From VBCK01 sp035511515 (GTDB lineage Bacteria > Pseudomonadota > Gammaproteobacteria > Burkholderiales > Burkholderiaceae_F), in the NCBI GenBank assembly GCA_035511515.1, contig DATKFG010000019.1:1-27203 (forward strand): DNA of 27,203 bases, given 5' to 3'. Made by a program: the position numbers and the translations under genes. Below are positions 15,375 to 24,031 of the stretch, piece after piece (position 1 is the first letter of the stretch; the number at the start of each line of letters is the position of its first letter). The notes under the pieces were generated by a model that saw nothing but the letters and a program-made list of their open reading frames with translations, was not told the DNA's origin and did not search any database.

Positions 15375-16499
15375 CTACAGCACGACCAGGTTGTCGCGAT
15401 GTATCAGCTCGGGCTCCTCGATGAACCCGAGTATCGAGGCGATCTCGGTGCTGGGCTTGCGGGCGATCTGGCGAGCCTCGGCGCTCGAGTAGTTGGCCAG
15501 GCCACGGGCGACCTCCGCGCCGTCGGGCCCGACACAGGAGACCACGTCGCCCCGCGCGAAATCGCCCTGCACCTGCACCACCCCGACCGGCAGCAGGCTC
15601 TTTCCCTCCTCGCGCAGGGCGCGCACCGCCCCGGCGTCGACCATCAGCCGGCCCTTCAGCTGCAGGTGGTCGGCCAGCCACTGCTTGCGCGCGGTCAGCA
15701 CCGGGTCGCGCGCCGCCAGCTCGGTGCCGATCGGCACCCCGTTGGCCAGTCGCACCAGCACGTCGTCTTCGCGCCCGCTGGCGATGATGGTCGAGGCTCC
15801 GCTGCGGGCCGCTCGCTTGGCCGCCAGCACCTTGGTCAGCATGCCGCCGGAGCCGATCTGGCTGCCGGTGCCGCCCGCGACCGCCTCCAGCGCGGGATCG
15901 CCGGCCTGCGCGTGAGCGATCAGCACGGCGCCCGGATCGGCGCGCGGGTCGGCGCTGAACAGACCCGCCTGATCGGTCAGGATCACCAGCACGTCGGCCT
16001 CGACCAGGTTGGTCACCAGCGCGGCCAGCGTGTCGTTGTCGCCGAACTTGATCTCGTCGGTCACCACGGTGTCGTTCTCGTTGATCACCGGAACGACCTG
16101 CAGGCTGAGCAGCGTCATCAGCGTGGAGCGCGCGTTCAGGTATCGCGCCCGGTCGGCCAGGTCGGCATGCGTCAGCAGCACTTGCGCGCTGCGCAGACCG
16201 TGCGCCGCGAAACCCGATTCGTAGGCCTGCGCCAAGCCCATCTGTCCGACCGCGGCGGCGGCCTGCAGCTCGTGGATCTGCTGCGGGCGCCGGCGCCAGC
16301 CCAGGCGTTGCATGCCTTCGGCGATGGCGCCGCTGGACACCAGGATCACCTGCTTGCCCATTTGATGCAACGCAGAAATCTGCGCGGCCCAGCGCGCAAT
16401 CGCGCCCGGGTCCAGTCCGCGTCCCCCGTCGGTCACCAGGCTGCTGCCGACCTTGACCACGGCGCGCCGCGCCGACGCCAGCACGCCGGCAGCGCCCAT
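15375..16499 (-). CDS. proB: Glutamate 5-kinase
   Basis: First step of proline synthesis: glutamate + ATP to glutamyl-5-phosphate. 374 residues. Amino-acid-kinase domain with VVKVGSS (14-20), VSSGAIA (54-60), NENDTV (140-145), FGDNDTL (152-158) and GSGGMLTK (216-223); a C-terminal PUA domain follows from about 280, as in the E. coli enzyme. The frame is open further upstream inside obgE, but the ATG at 16499 overlaps the obgE stop by one base (TGATG), which indicates stop-start coupling and fits the usual N-terminus. Feedback inhibition by proline is known for the family. proA is not in the window. Confidence 0.96.
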   Translation of the reverse strand: MGAAGVLASARRAVVKVGSSLVTDGGRGLDPGAIARWAAQISALHQMGKQVILVSSGAIAEGMQRLGWRRRPQQIHELQAAAAVGQMGLAQAYESGFAAHGLRSAQVLLTHADLADRARYLNARSTLMTLLSLQVVPVINENDTVVTDEIKFGDNDTLAALVTNLVEADVLVILTDQAGLFSADPRADPGAVLIAHAQAGDPALEAVAGGTGSQIGSGGMLTKVLAAKRAARSGASTIIASGREDDVLVRLANGVPIGTELAARDPVLTARKQWLADHLQLKGRLMVDAGAVRALREEGKSLLPVGVVQVQGDFARGDVVSCVGPDGAEVARGLANYSSAEARQIARKPSTEIASILGFIEEPELIHRDNLVVL

Positions 16500-17587
16500 C
16501 AGGCGCCTGCCGCGGTCGGTTCGAACCGGACGTCGCTCGCCGGCACCGGCTGCGGATCGCGCTTGCCGCGCTGTACCAGGAACTCGTGCACGGCCCACAT
16601 CAGCTCGCGGCATCCTTCGCCGGTGGCCGCCGACACCGCGAACACGGGGGCCGTGCTTCGCAGCCGGCGGCGCAGCCGCTGCCGCAACCCGGCCAAATGC
16701 TCATCGCGTTGCGACGGCGGCAGCGCGTCGATCTTGTTCAGGACGAACCAGCGCGGCTTGCGATGCAGGCTGGCGTCGTAGCGCTTGAGCTCGGCAACGA
16801 TGGCGCGGGCCTGCTCGACCGGGTCGGGGCCGTCGTCGTACGGCACCACATCGATCACGTGCAGCAGCAGGCCGGTGCGGGCGAGGTGGCGCAGAAACTG
16901 GTGGCCCAGTCCGGCGCCTTCGGCCGCGCCCTCGATCAGGCCCGGAAGATCGGCCAGCACGAAGCCTTTGCCGTCCTGCAGGCGCACCATTCCCAGATGC
17001 GGGTACAGCGTCGTGAACGGGTAGTCGGCGATCTTGGGACGCGCGTTCGACACCGCGGCCAGCAGCGTCGACTTGCCGGCATTGGGCGCGCCGAGCAGGC
17101 CCACATCGGCCAGGACCTTCAACTCCAGGCGCAGCCGGCGCGCTTCGCCCGGGGCACCCAGCGTGCGGCGGCGCGGCGCCCGGTTGGTGCTGGACTTGAA
17201 ATGCAGGTTGCCCAGGCCGCCTCGCCCGCCGGCGGCCAGGATCGCGCGCTGGCCGTCGGTGGCCAGGTCCGCGATCGTGTCTGCCGTGGATTCGTCGACG
17301 ATCAGGGTTCCGACGGGCACGCGCAGCTCGATGTCGTGGCCGCCGGCTCCGAAACAGTCCGAACCGCGGCCATGCTCTCCGTTGCCGGCCTGGTGCCGGC
17401 GCGTATAGCGGAAGTCGAGCAGCGTGTTCAGGTTGCGGTCGGCCACGACCCACACGTCGCCACCGCGTCCGCCGTCGCCGCCGTCCGGGCCGCCCTTGGG
17501 AATGAACTTTTCGCGGCGAAACGACGCGCAGCCGTTGCCGCCGCGGCCGCCGATCACTTCGATCCGAGCTTCGTCGATGAATTTCAT
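16499..17587 (-). CDS. obgE: Obg-family GTPase (ribosome assembly)
   Basis: Large-subunit assembly GTPase. 362 residues: glycine-rich Obg fold (1-158, starting MKFIDEARIEVIGGRGGNG), G domain with P-loop GAPNAGKST (166-174), switch II DLPGLIEGA (213-221) and NKID, and a short tail ending FEPTAAGA. It lacks the long acidic C-terminus of some enterobacterial homologues, which is usual in betaproteobacteria. It follows rpmA by 54 bp. No clear Shine-Dalgarno precedes the ATG at 17587. Confidence 0.97.
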   Translation of the reverse strand: MKFIDEARIEVIGGRGGNGCASFRREKFIPKGGPDGGDGGRGGDVWVVADRNLNTLLDFRYTRRHQAGNGEHGRGSDCFGAGGHDIELRVPVGTLIVDESTADTIADLATDGQRAILAAGGRGGLGNLHFKSSTNRAPRRRTLGAPGEARRLRLELKVLADVGLLGAPNAGKSTLLAAVSNARPKIADYPFTTLYPHLGMVRLQDGKGFVLADLPGLIEGAAEGAGLGHQFLRHLARTGLLLHVIDVVPYDDGPDPVEQARAIVAELKRYDASLHRKPRWFVLNKIDALPPSQRDEHLAGLRQRLRRRLRSTAPVFAVSAATGEGCRELMWAVHEFLVQRGKRDPQPVPASDVRFEPTAAGA

Positions 17588-17641
17588 TGCAGGCCCGCCG
17601 AAGCCCGCAGGGCGAAGGCGGGGCAGCCCCGATCTGGCCTG

Positions 17642-17902
17642 CTAGGACGACGGTACGATGCGCACCCGCTGCCGGTTGTGCCGGCCGCCGACCTTGAAAT
17701 GGACCGTGCCGTCCACCAGCGCAAACAGCGTGTGGTCACGGCCGACGCCGACGTTGTCACCGGCGTGCACGCGCGTGCCGCGCTGGCGCACGATGATGCT
17801 GCCGGCGCTGACCGACTCTCCGCCGTACGCTTTCACGCCCAGCATCTTCGGCTGGGAATCGCGGCCGTTGCGCGAAGAGCCGCCTGCTTTCTTGTGTGCC
17901 AT
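17642..17902 (-). CDS. rpmA: 50S ribosomal protein L27
   Basis: 86 residues, standard size. The N-terminus MAHKKAGGSSRNGRDS is the canonical L27 tail that reaches the peptidyl-transferase centre; there is no Firmicutes-type cleaved prefix. Followed by the usual GVKAYGGE and VRQRGT motifs. Lies 20 bp after rplU, with GGAAGG ahead of the start. Confidence 0.98.
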   Translation of the reverse strand: MAHKKAGGSSRNGRDSQPKMLGVKAYGGESVSAGSIIVRQRGTRVHAGDNVGVGRDHTLFALVDGTVHFKVGGRHNRQRVRIVPSS

Positions 17903-17922
17903 ATCCCGTCAGCCTTCCGCGT

Positions 17923-18231
17923 TCAACCGATCCGGTCGATCTGCAGTTCGGTGAAATTCTGCCGGTGGCCGGCGTGCTTCTGAAAGTGCTTGCGCCGGCG
18001 CAGCTTGAAAATGCGCAGCTTCGCGTGCCGTCCGTGCGACACCACCGTGGCGGTGACCGTCGTATCGGGCACCAACGGGGCTCCCAGGCGCACGTCGCTT
18101 CCTTCGCCCACGGCCAGCACCTCGGCGATCTGTACCTGCTGTCCCACCGCCACCGGCAGCGATTCGACTTTCAGGCGCTCGCCCGTGCTGACCCGGTACT
18201 GCTTGCCGCCTGTCTTGATGACCGCGAACAT
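17923..18231 (-). CDS. rplU: 50S ribosomal protein L21
   Basis: 102 residues, the standard length, starting MFAVIKTGGKQYRV and carrying the basic RIFKLRRRKHFQKHAGHRQ RNA-binding segment near the C-terminus. First gene of the rplU-rpmA-obgE-proB unit, with a promoter just upstream in the spacer shared with ispB. Confidence 0.98.
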   Translation of the reverse strand: MFAVIKTGGKQYRVSTGERLKVESLPVAVGQQVQIAEVLAVGEGSDVRLGAPLVPDTTVTATVVSHGRHAKLRIFKLRRRKHFQKHAGHRQNFTELQIDRIG

Positions 18232-18283
18232 GGTTCCAAATCCCGTTCAGGACACTGCCGAAAAATCCGACGCGAAGCCTGAT

Positions 18284-18313
18284 ATTGTCGCATTTCCGGC
18301 AGTCGAGCGTCAA
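18284..18313 (-). promoter_or_regulatory. Probable promoter of rplU-rpmA-obgE
   Basis: Minus strand: -35 TTGACG (18313-18308, 5 of 6), 18-bp spacer, -10 GACAAT (18289-18284, 4 of 6). The predicted start gives a leader of about 45 nt before rplU. Confidence 0.5.
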
Positions 18314-18352
18314 TGCGCGACCGCGAGCCACCGTGGCCGGCGACTGGCTCAA

Positions 18353-18358
18353 TATAAT
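18353..18358 (+). promoter_or_regulatory. Perfect -10 element upstream of ispB
   Basis: TATAAT lies 49 bp before the chosen GTG start of ispB. No hexamer resembling TTGACA lies 16-18 bp upstream, so promoter strength would depend on an activator or other contacts. If used, it rules out translation starts upstream of about 18365. Confidence 0.5.
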
Positions 18359-18407
18359 CGAAGGTGCCTGTCGGGCCTGCCCCGCCCGCCCAATCACGGC
18401 CCAATTC

Positions 18408-19415
18408 GTGTCGATCGCCTCCGCCGCCCGCGTTCCCAGCAGCTCGACCCTCGACCTGGCGTCGCTGCTGGCGCCGATCGCATCCGACCTGCAGGCGGTC
18501 GATCAGATCGTGCGCGACCGGCTGCATTCCGAGGTCGCGTTGATCGGAACCATCGCCGATTACATCGTCGGCGCCGGTGGCAAGCGCCTGCGGCCCGCCG
18601 TCCTGCTGATGGTGGCGCGGGCGCTGGGCTATCGGGGCTCGGATCACGGCGTGCTCGCCGCGGTCATCGAGTTCATCCACACGGCCACGCTGCTGCACGA
18701 CGACGTGGTCGATGAATCCGACCTGCGGCGCGGGCGGCCCACCAGCAATGCGGCATTCGGCAATGCCTCCAGCGTGCTGGTCGGCGACTTCGTGTATTCG
18801 CGCTCGTTCCAGATGATGGTCGACGTCGGCAACCTGCGCGTGATGCGGATCCTGGCCGACGCCACCAATCGGATCGCCGAGGGCGAAGTGCTGCAGCTGA
18901 TGAACATCCACGATCCGACCGTCGACGAGGCACGCTATCTGCGCGTGGTCGAGTGCAAGACGGCCACACTGTTCGAGGCGTCGGCCCGGCTCGCTGCCGT
19001 CCTGTGCGCGGCCGAGCCCCCGCTCGAGCAGGCCTGCGCCCGCTACGGCGCGGCGCTCGGAACCGCCTTTCAGATCATCGACGACGTGCTCGATTACGAC
19101 GGCGATCCGCACGAGATCGGCAAGCGGGTCGGCGACGACCTGCGCGAGGGCAAGGCGACGCTGCCGGTGATCCATGCGCTGCGCCAGGCCAGTCCCGCCC
19201 AGCGCGCCCAGGTCGAACAGGCGATTCGCGACGGCCGCGGCGACTTTGCCCAGATCGCCCGCATCGTGCATTCGCACGGCTCGATCGAGTACGCGCGCCA
19301 GCGCGCCGAGCTCGAGTCGGCGGCGGCCACCGAAGCGGCGCATGCGTTGCCGCCGTCGGTTTTTCGCGACCGTCTGCTAGACTTGGTTTCGTTCGCTATG
19401 CGGCGCGACCGCTGA
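18408..19415 (+). CDS. ispB: Polyprenyl diphosphate synthase (octaprenyl type)
   Basis: Trans-prenyltransferase that builds the quinone side chain from FPP and IPP. 335 residues from the GTG at 18408. The first Asp-rich motif is DDVVD (98-102) in LLHDDVVDESDLRRG; the second is DDVLD (225-229) in IIDDVLDYDGD; GGKRLRP (57-63) binds IPP. The small residues before the first motif suit a long product, but C35, C40 or C45 cannot be told apart by eye. The frame is open 41 codons upstream, but that part precedes the TATAAT and is unlike the family, so the GTG was preferred; no good ribosome site supports it. Divergent from rplU, a common arrangement in proteobacteria. Confidence 0.92.
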   Translation: MSIASAARVPSSSTLDLASLLAPIASDLQAVDQIVRDRLHSEVALIGTIADYIVGAGGKRLRPAVLLMVARALGYRGSDHGVLAAVIEFIHTATLLHDDVVDESDLRRGRPTSNAAFGNASSVLVGDFVYSRSFQMMVDVGNLRVMRILADATNRIAEGEVLQLMNIHDPTVDEARYLRVVECKTATLFEASARLAAVLCAAEPPLEQACARYGAALGTAFQIIDDVLDYDGDPHEIGKRVGDDLREGKATLPVIHALRQASPAQRAQVEQAIRDGRGDFAQIARIVHSHGSIEYARQRAELESAAATEAAHALPPSVFRDRLLDLVSFAMRRDR

Positions 19416-19462
19416 AGCATCCGGGCACGTGCTAGCGGTGTTCAGGGCGGCCTGTCATTGCG

Positions 19463-19539
19463 CGGGGTGTAGCTCAGCCTGGTAGAGTACTGCGTTCGGG
19501 ACGCAGGAGTCGGAGGTTCAAATCCTCTCACCCCGACCA
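19463..19539 (+). tRNA. tRNA-Pro (anticodon CGG)
   Basis: 77 nt with encoded CCA. Acceptor arms CGGGGTG (19463-19469) and CACCCCG (19529-19535) pair fully, with the C1-G72 pair typical of bacterial tRNA-Pro. The anticodon stem CTGCG/CGCAG encloses TTCGGGA, giving anticodon CGG for codon CCG. The T arm GGAGG-TTCAAAT-CCTCT is standard. Confidence 0.97.
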
Positions 19540-19585
19540 GCTTGCGGCAAGCTCCGCTCCGAAGAGCAGCACAAGCGTCGCTCTT
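19539..19585 (+). other. Two hairpins between tRNA-Pro and the corC-like gene
   Basis: AGCTTGC-G-GCAAGCT (19539-19553) starts on the last base of the tRNA CCA, and AAGAGC/GCTCTT (19562-19567 with 19580-19585) follows. Neither has a T-run. They may guide 3' processing of a tRNA precursor that runs into the downstream gene. The second stem ends four bases before the TTG start of that gene and could limit ribosome access. Confidence 0.4.
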
Positions 19586-19588
19586 GAG

Positions 19589-20863
19589 TTGGAACACTTT
19601 CCGCTCTGGGCCCAGATCGCCGCGCTCGTTGCGCTGCTGCTGATCTCGGCCTTTTTTTCGATGGCCGAGACCGCGATGATGGCGCTGAGCCGGCTGCGGC
19701 TGCGCCACCTGGTCCGGCAGGGCAGTGTCGCGGGCCGGCGCACGCAGCAGCTGCTGGACCGCACCGACCGCCTGCTCAGCGTGATCCTGATCGGCAATTC
19801 GTTCGCCAACGCCGCGATCACGGCCCTGTTCACCGCGCTGACCCTGCAGTACTTCGGCAACGGCCACTGGAACCTGGCGATCGCAACCGTATCGATCGCC
19901 TTCACGATCCTGGTGTTCTCCGAAGTGACGCCCAAGGTGATCGGGGCCAGTTACCCGGAGCCGCTGGCGCTGTTCTCCAGCGCGATCCTGAAGGCGCTGT
20001 CCTGGCTGGCGACGCCCGCGGTATGGTTCGTGAACCTGTTCGTGCACGCCATCCTGCGGGTCTTGAGGATCCCCGGGGCCGGTGCCATCACCTCGACCCG
20101 CCTCACGCCCGAGGAAATGCGAACCGCCGTGCTGGAAAGCGGCAGCTTCATCCGCGGCAAGCACCGCACCATGCTGCTGAACCTGTTCGACCTGGAGCAG
20201 CTCACGGTCGACGACGTGATGGCGCCGCGCGCCGCCATCGAGGCGCTGGACATCGAGCAGCCGATCCTGGTGCTGATCGACCAGCTGACGTCCTGCTACC
20301 ACAACAAACTGGTGGTGTACGAAGGCGACATCAGCCGCGTGCTGGGCGTGCTGCACGTGCGAAAGCTGCCGGCCGTTCTGACAGCCGGGCCGCTCACCCA
20401 CGAGGCGATCCGGGAGCTGCTGGCGGCTCCGTATTACGTGCCCACGGGCACCTCGCTGCTGCAGCAGCTGCAGATGTTCCAGGAGAACCGGCAGCGCCTC
20501 GGCCTGGTCGTGGACGAATACGGCGAGCTGGTCGGCCTGGTGACGGTCGACGACATCGTCGAGGAAATCGTCGGCGAGTTCACCACGCCGGCCCCGGGCA
20601 CCGGCCAGTCCGGGCTGCGCTGGGGGCCGTCGGGCCAGATCGTGGTCGACGGCGCCGTTTCGCTGCGGCTGCTGAACCGGCGGCTGGGATTGTCGCTGCC
20701 GCTGGACGGGCCCAAGACCCTCAATGGGCTGATCCTGGAGCAACTGGAACAGATCCCCGATGGGCCGTGCTGCCTGCGCCTGCCCGGCTGCGTGCTCGAG
20801 ATCGTCCAGGTGCAGGATCAAGCAGTCCGCAGCGTGCGGCTGATCCGCACCGCGAGCGGCTGA
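19589..20863 (+). CDS. CorC/HlyC-family membrane protein (DUF21 and CBS domains)
   Basis: 424 residues. An N-terminal DUF21 (CNNM-type) membrane domain (about 1-170) contains FFSMAETAMMAL (22-33) and SEVTPK (111-116). A CBS pair (about 200-330) ends in VVDEYGELVGLVTVDDIVEE, and a CorC_HlyC domain (about 340-420) closes the protein. This architecture is linked to magnesium or cobalt efflux and to cyclic-nucleotide/ATP sensing by CBS domains; substrate cannot be assigned here. The start is a TTG at 19589; no ATG near the membrane domain fits, and the ribosome site is poor. In the full-length form with DUF21, it is not the short cytosolic CorC of E. coli. Confidence 0.9.
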   Translation: MEHFPLWAQIAALVALLLISAFFSMAETAMMALSRLRLRHLVRQGSVAGRRTQQLLDRTDRLLSVILIGNSFANAAITALFTALTLQYFGNGHWNLAIATVSIAFTILVFSEVTPKVIGASYPEPLALFSSAILKALSWLATPAVWFVNLFVHAILRVLRIPGAGAITSTRLTPEEMRTAVLESGSFIRGKHRTMLLNLFDLEQLTVDDVMAPRAAIEALDIEQPILVLIDQLTSCYHNKLVVYEGDISRVLGVLHVRKLPAVLTAGPLTHEAIRELLAAPYYVPTGTSLLQQLQMFQENRQRLGLVVDEYGELVGLVTVDDIVEEIVGEFTTPAPGTGQSGLRWGPSGQIVVDGAVSLRLLNRRLGLSLPLDGPKTLNGLILEQLEQIPDGPCCLRLPGCVLEIVQVQDQAVRSVRLIRTASG

Positions 20864-20920
20864 CCCCGCCCGCCCCCGCCTTTCGGCTTGCCCACGCCCC
20901 CATTTTTGGGATTTAAGCTT

Positions 20921-20926
20921 TACAAT
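20921..20926 (+). promoter_or_regulatory. -10-like element before pilB
   Basis: TACAAT (5 of 6) in a conspicuously AT-rich patch (20901-20927) of the 144-bp spacer ahead of pilB. No good -35 and no sigma-54 type GG/GC pair was found. A 6-bp hairpin (20960-20965 with 20974-20979) lies between it and the pilB ATG. Confidence 0.35.
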
Positions 20927-21007
20927 TCCGGGGCCTACGGGCAGCATCTTTCGGTTTAGAGCGCGTGGGTGAGCGCGCTAATCTTCGTCTGCCGCCTTAC
21001 GCCCACG

Positions 21008-22747
21008 ATGTCCGCCGTCACCCAAGGTCCGTCCGCCGCCGCTGGCGCTCTAACCGGGCTTGCCCGCGCACTGGTCCAGCAGGGCCGTTTGCGCCCTGAC
21101 CGGGCCGAGGCGCTCGCGCGCAAGGCCACCCAGAGCAACACGCTGTTCATCGACGAGCTGGTCGGCATCGGCGAGACGATCGGGCTGTCGCCGACCGCGA
21201 TCGCCCGCTTCGCCGCCGAAACCTTCGGCCATCCGCTGTTCGACCTGTCGGCGATCGACGGCGAGCAGCTCCCCAAGGACACGATCGACAAGAAGCTGGT
21301 CGGCTCGCTGCGCGTGCTGGCGCTGCGCAAGCGCGGCAACCGGCTGGCGGTGGGCGTTTCCGACCCGACCAACTACCAGGCGCTGGACCAGATCAAGTTC
21401 CAGACGCAGCTGGCGGTCGACATCGTCGTGGTCGAGCACGACAAGCTGGTCCGGCTGATCGAGTCGACCACGCAGAGCGCTTCGCAGTCGCTCGAGCGCC
21501 TGATCGACGATGACGTCAGCTTCGAGGACCTGCTGGCGGAAAGCCCGGAACAGGCCGAAGAGACCTCCTCGGCCGACGTCGACGATGCGCCCGTCGTCCG
21601 CTTCCTCCAGAAGCTGCTGCTGGACGCGATCAGCGACGGCGCCTCGGACCTGCATTTCGAGCCGTACGAGAAGTTCTACCGGATACGCTTCCGCGTGGAC
21701 GGCATCCTGCGCGAGGTCGCGCAGCCGCCGCTGGCGATCCGCGAGCGGCTGGTCACGCGGATCAAGGTGATCTCGCGGCTGGACATCTCCGAAAAGCGCG
21801 TGCCCCAGGACGGCCGGATGAAGCTCGGGTTGACCGGCCAGCGCGCCATCGACTTCCGGGTCAGCACGCTGCCCACGCTGTTCGGCGAGAAGATCGTGAT
21901 GCGGATCCTGGACTCGTCGCAGGCGAAGATGGGCATCGAGTCGCTCGGCTACGAGCCGGATCAGCGCGAGGCGCTGGTGAACGCGATCAAGCGCCCGTAC
22001 GGCATGGTGCTGGTGACCGGCCCGACCGGCAGCGGCAAGACGGTGTCGCTGTACACCTGCCTGAACATGCTGAACCAGCCCGGGGTGAACATCTCGACCG
22101 CGGAGGATCCGGCTGAAATCCAGCTGGCGGGCATCAACCAGGTCAACGTGAACGAGAAAGCCGGCCTGACGTTCGCCAACTCGATGCGCTCCTTCCTGCG
22201 CCAGGATCCCGATATCATCATGGTGGGCGAGATCCGCGATCTGGAAACGGCCGACATCGCGATCAAGGCGGCGCAGACCGGGCACATGGTGATGTCCACG
22301 CTGCACACCAACGATGCGCCCTCGACGTTGAGCCGGCTGGCCAACATGGGCGTGCCCAGCTTCAACATCGCCTCGTCGGTGATCCTGATCACGGCGCAGC
22401 GGCTGGCGCGCCGGCTGTGCGCCTGCAAGCAACCGGCCGACCTGCCGCCCGAGGGGCTGCTCGCCGCCGGTTTCACGCAGGCCGACCTGGACGGCACCTG
22501 GCAGCCGTTCCGGCCGGTCGGATGCGACCGCTGCAAGGGCTCCGGCTACAAGGGTCGGATCGGGATCTACGAGGTGATGCCGATCTCGGAGGAAATCCAG
22601 CGGCTGATCCTGAAGAACGCCAGCGCGATGGACATCGCCAAGCAAGGGCAGCGCGAAGGGGTCCGCAACCTGCGGATTTCCGGCCTGTGGAAAGTGAAGC
22701 AGGGCATGACCTCGGTCGACGAGGTGCTCGGCTGCACTAACGACTGA
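21008..22747 (+). CDS. pilB: Type IV pilus extension ATPase PilB
   Basis: Cytoplasmic hexameric motor that drives pilus assembly. 579 residues from the ATG at 21008; a GTG at 20969 in the same frame is an alternative, and neither has a strong ribosome site. An N-terminal MshE-like domain (about 15-150) precedes an acidic linker (165-195). The ATPase has Walker A GPTGSGKT (338-345), Walker B DPDIIMVGEIRD (400-411) and His box GHMVMSTLHTND (425-436). Zinc cysteines are Cys471/Cys473 and Cys506/Cys509; the first pair is spaced C-x-C, not C-x2-C. Heads pilB-pilC-pilD. Confidence 0.96.
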   Translation: MSAVTQGPSAAAGALTGLARALVQQGRLRPDRAEALARKATQSNTLFIDELVGIGETIGLSPTAIARFAAETFGHPLFDLSAIDGEQLPKDTIDKKLVGSLRVLALRKRGNRLAVGVSDPTNYQALDQIKFQTQLAVDIVVVEHDKLVRLIESTTQSASQSLERLIDDDVSFEDLLAESPEQAEETSSADVDDAPVVRFLQKLLLDAISDGASDLHFEPYEKFYRIRFRVDGILREVAQPPLAIRERLVTRIKVISRLDISEKRVPQDGRMKLGLTGQRAIDFRVSTLPTLFGEKIVMRILDSSQAKMGIESLGYEPDQREALVNAIKRPYGMVLVTGPTGSGKTVSLYTCLNMLNQPGVNISTAEDPAEIQLAGINQVNVNEKAGLTFANSMRSFLRQDPDIIMVGEIRDLETADIAIKAAQTGHMVMSTLHTNDAPSTLSRLANMGVPSFNIASSVILITAQRLARRLCACKQPADLPPEGLLAAGFTQADLDGTWQPFRPVGCDRCKGSGYKGRIGIYEVMPISEEIQRLILKNASAMDIAKQGQREGVRNLRISGLWKVKQGMTSVDEVLGCTND

Positions 22748-22766
22748 AAGCAACGGAGACAGCCAG

Positions 22767-23996
22767 ATGGCAACCGGCGTGATTGCGCGGCCACGCGAGA
22801 CGGTGCGCGAGTTCCTGTACCTGTGGGAGGGGCGCGACAAGGCCGGCCGCGTGGTCCGCGGAGAAATGCGGGCCGGCGGCGAGTCGGTGGTGGCGGCCTC
22901 GCTGCGGCGGCGCGGCGTGCTGGCCACCAAGATCAAGAAGCAGACGCTGCCGCGCGGACGCAGGATCTCGGCCAAGGACCTGGCCCTGTTCACGCGCCAG
23001 CTGTCGACGATGCTCAAGGCGGGCGTTCCGCTGATGCAGTGCTTCGACATCGTCGGCCGCGGCCACTCCAACCCGTCGATGTCGCGGCTGCTGAACGACA
23101 TCCGCAGCGATGTGGAGACCGGAACCAGCTTGAACCAGGCCTTTCGCAAGTACCCGCTGTACTTCGACGCGCTGTTCTGCAACCTGGTCGCGGCCGGCGA
23201 GCAGGCCGGTATCCTGGAAACGCTGCTGGACCGGCTGGCCACCTACCAGGAAAAGACGATCGCGCTGAAAGGCAAGATCAAGAAGGCCCTGTTCTACCCG
23301 ACGACCATCATCCTGGTCGCGATCCTGGTGACCTCGGTGATCATGATCTTCGTGATCCCGGCCTTCAAGCAGGTCTTCACCAGTTTCGGCGCCGACCTGC
23401 CGTGGCCCACGCAGATGGTGATCAGCACGTCGGACTTCGTGCGCGCCTACTGGTACGTGCTGCTGTTCGGAACCGTCGGCGGCTTTTACGTGCTGTACCA
23501 GTCGTGGCGGCGCTCGCCCGCGGTGCAGATGGCCGTGGACCGCTTCCTGCTGCGCCCGCCCGTCATCGGTCAGCTGATCCTGAAGGCGACGGTGGCGCGC
23601 TGGACGCGCACGCTCGCCACCACGTTCGCGGCGGGTGTGCCGCTGGTGGAAGCGCTCGATTCGGTCGGACCGGCCTCGGGCAACGCGGTCTACAAGGACG
23701 CGACCCGGCAGATCCAGGCCGAGGTCAACATCGGCACCAGCCTGGCTCAGGCGATGCAGAACTCGGGCGTGTTCCCTCCGATGGCGGTCCAGATGACCTC
23801 GATCGGCGAAGAGTCCGGATCGCTGGACACGATGCTGTCCAAGGTGGCCGACTACTTCGAGCGCGAGGTCGACGAAACGGTGGATGCACTGGCCAGCCTG
23901 ATCGAACCGCTGATCATGGTCGTGCTCGGCGGCATCATCGGCAGCATCGTGGTGGCCATTTACCTGCCGATCTTCAAGCTCGGCCAGGTCGTCTGA
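22767..23996 (+). CDS. pilC: Type IV pilus inner-membrane platform protein PilC
   Basis: Polytopic protein that couples PilB rotation to pilin insertion. 409 residues with two tandem T2SSF domains (about 72-195 and 275-398), each with a conserved start: FTRQLSTMLKAGVPLMQ and TRTLATTFAAGVPLVEA. Membrane segments lie near 175-200, 222-240 and 380-400. The ATG at 22767 has GGAGA upstream. Begins 19 bp after pilB. Confidence 0.96.
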   Translation: MATGVIARPRETVREFLYLWEGRDKAGRVVRGEMRAGGESVVAASLRRRGVLATKIKKQTLPRGRRISAKDLALFTRQLSTMLKAGVPLMQCFDIVGRGHSNPSMSRLLNDIRSDVETGTSLNQAFRKYPLYFDALFCNLVAAGEQAGILETLLDRLATYQEKTIALKGKIKKALFYPTTIILVAILVTSVIMIFVIPAFKQVFTSFGADLPWPTQMVISTSDFVRAYWYVLLFGTVGGFYVLYQSWRRSPAVQMAVDRFLLRPPVIGQLILKATVARWTRTLATTFAAGVPLVEALDSVGPASGNAVYKDATRQIQAEVNIGTSLAQAMQNSGVFPPMAVQMTSIGEESGSLDTMLSKVADYFEREVDETVDALASLIEPLIMVVLGGIIGSIVVAIYLPIFKLGQVV

Positions 23997-24031
23997 TCAC
24001 CGTGGAGTCGCCTCGCTGATCCGACCGCGCT

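Noticed and set aside
15375..16613. 412-residue version of ProB
   Set aside because: The extra 38 residues overlap the end of obgE in another frame; the TGATG overlap at 16499 is the natural start.
20864..21007. Sigma-54 promoter for pilB under PilR
   Set aside because: No GG and GC pair at -24/-12 spacing was found; PilR usually acts at pilA, which is not in this window.
21050..23242. 730-codon minus-strand frame over pilB and pilC
   Set aside because: Antisense shadow with no domain, while both pil genes are intact on the plus strand.
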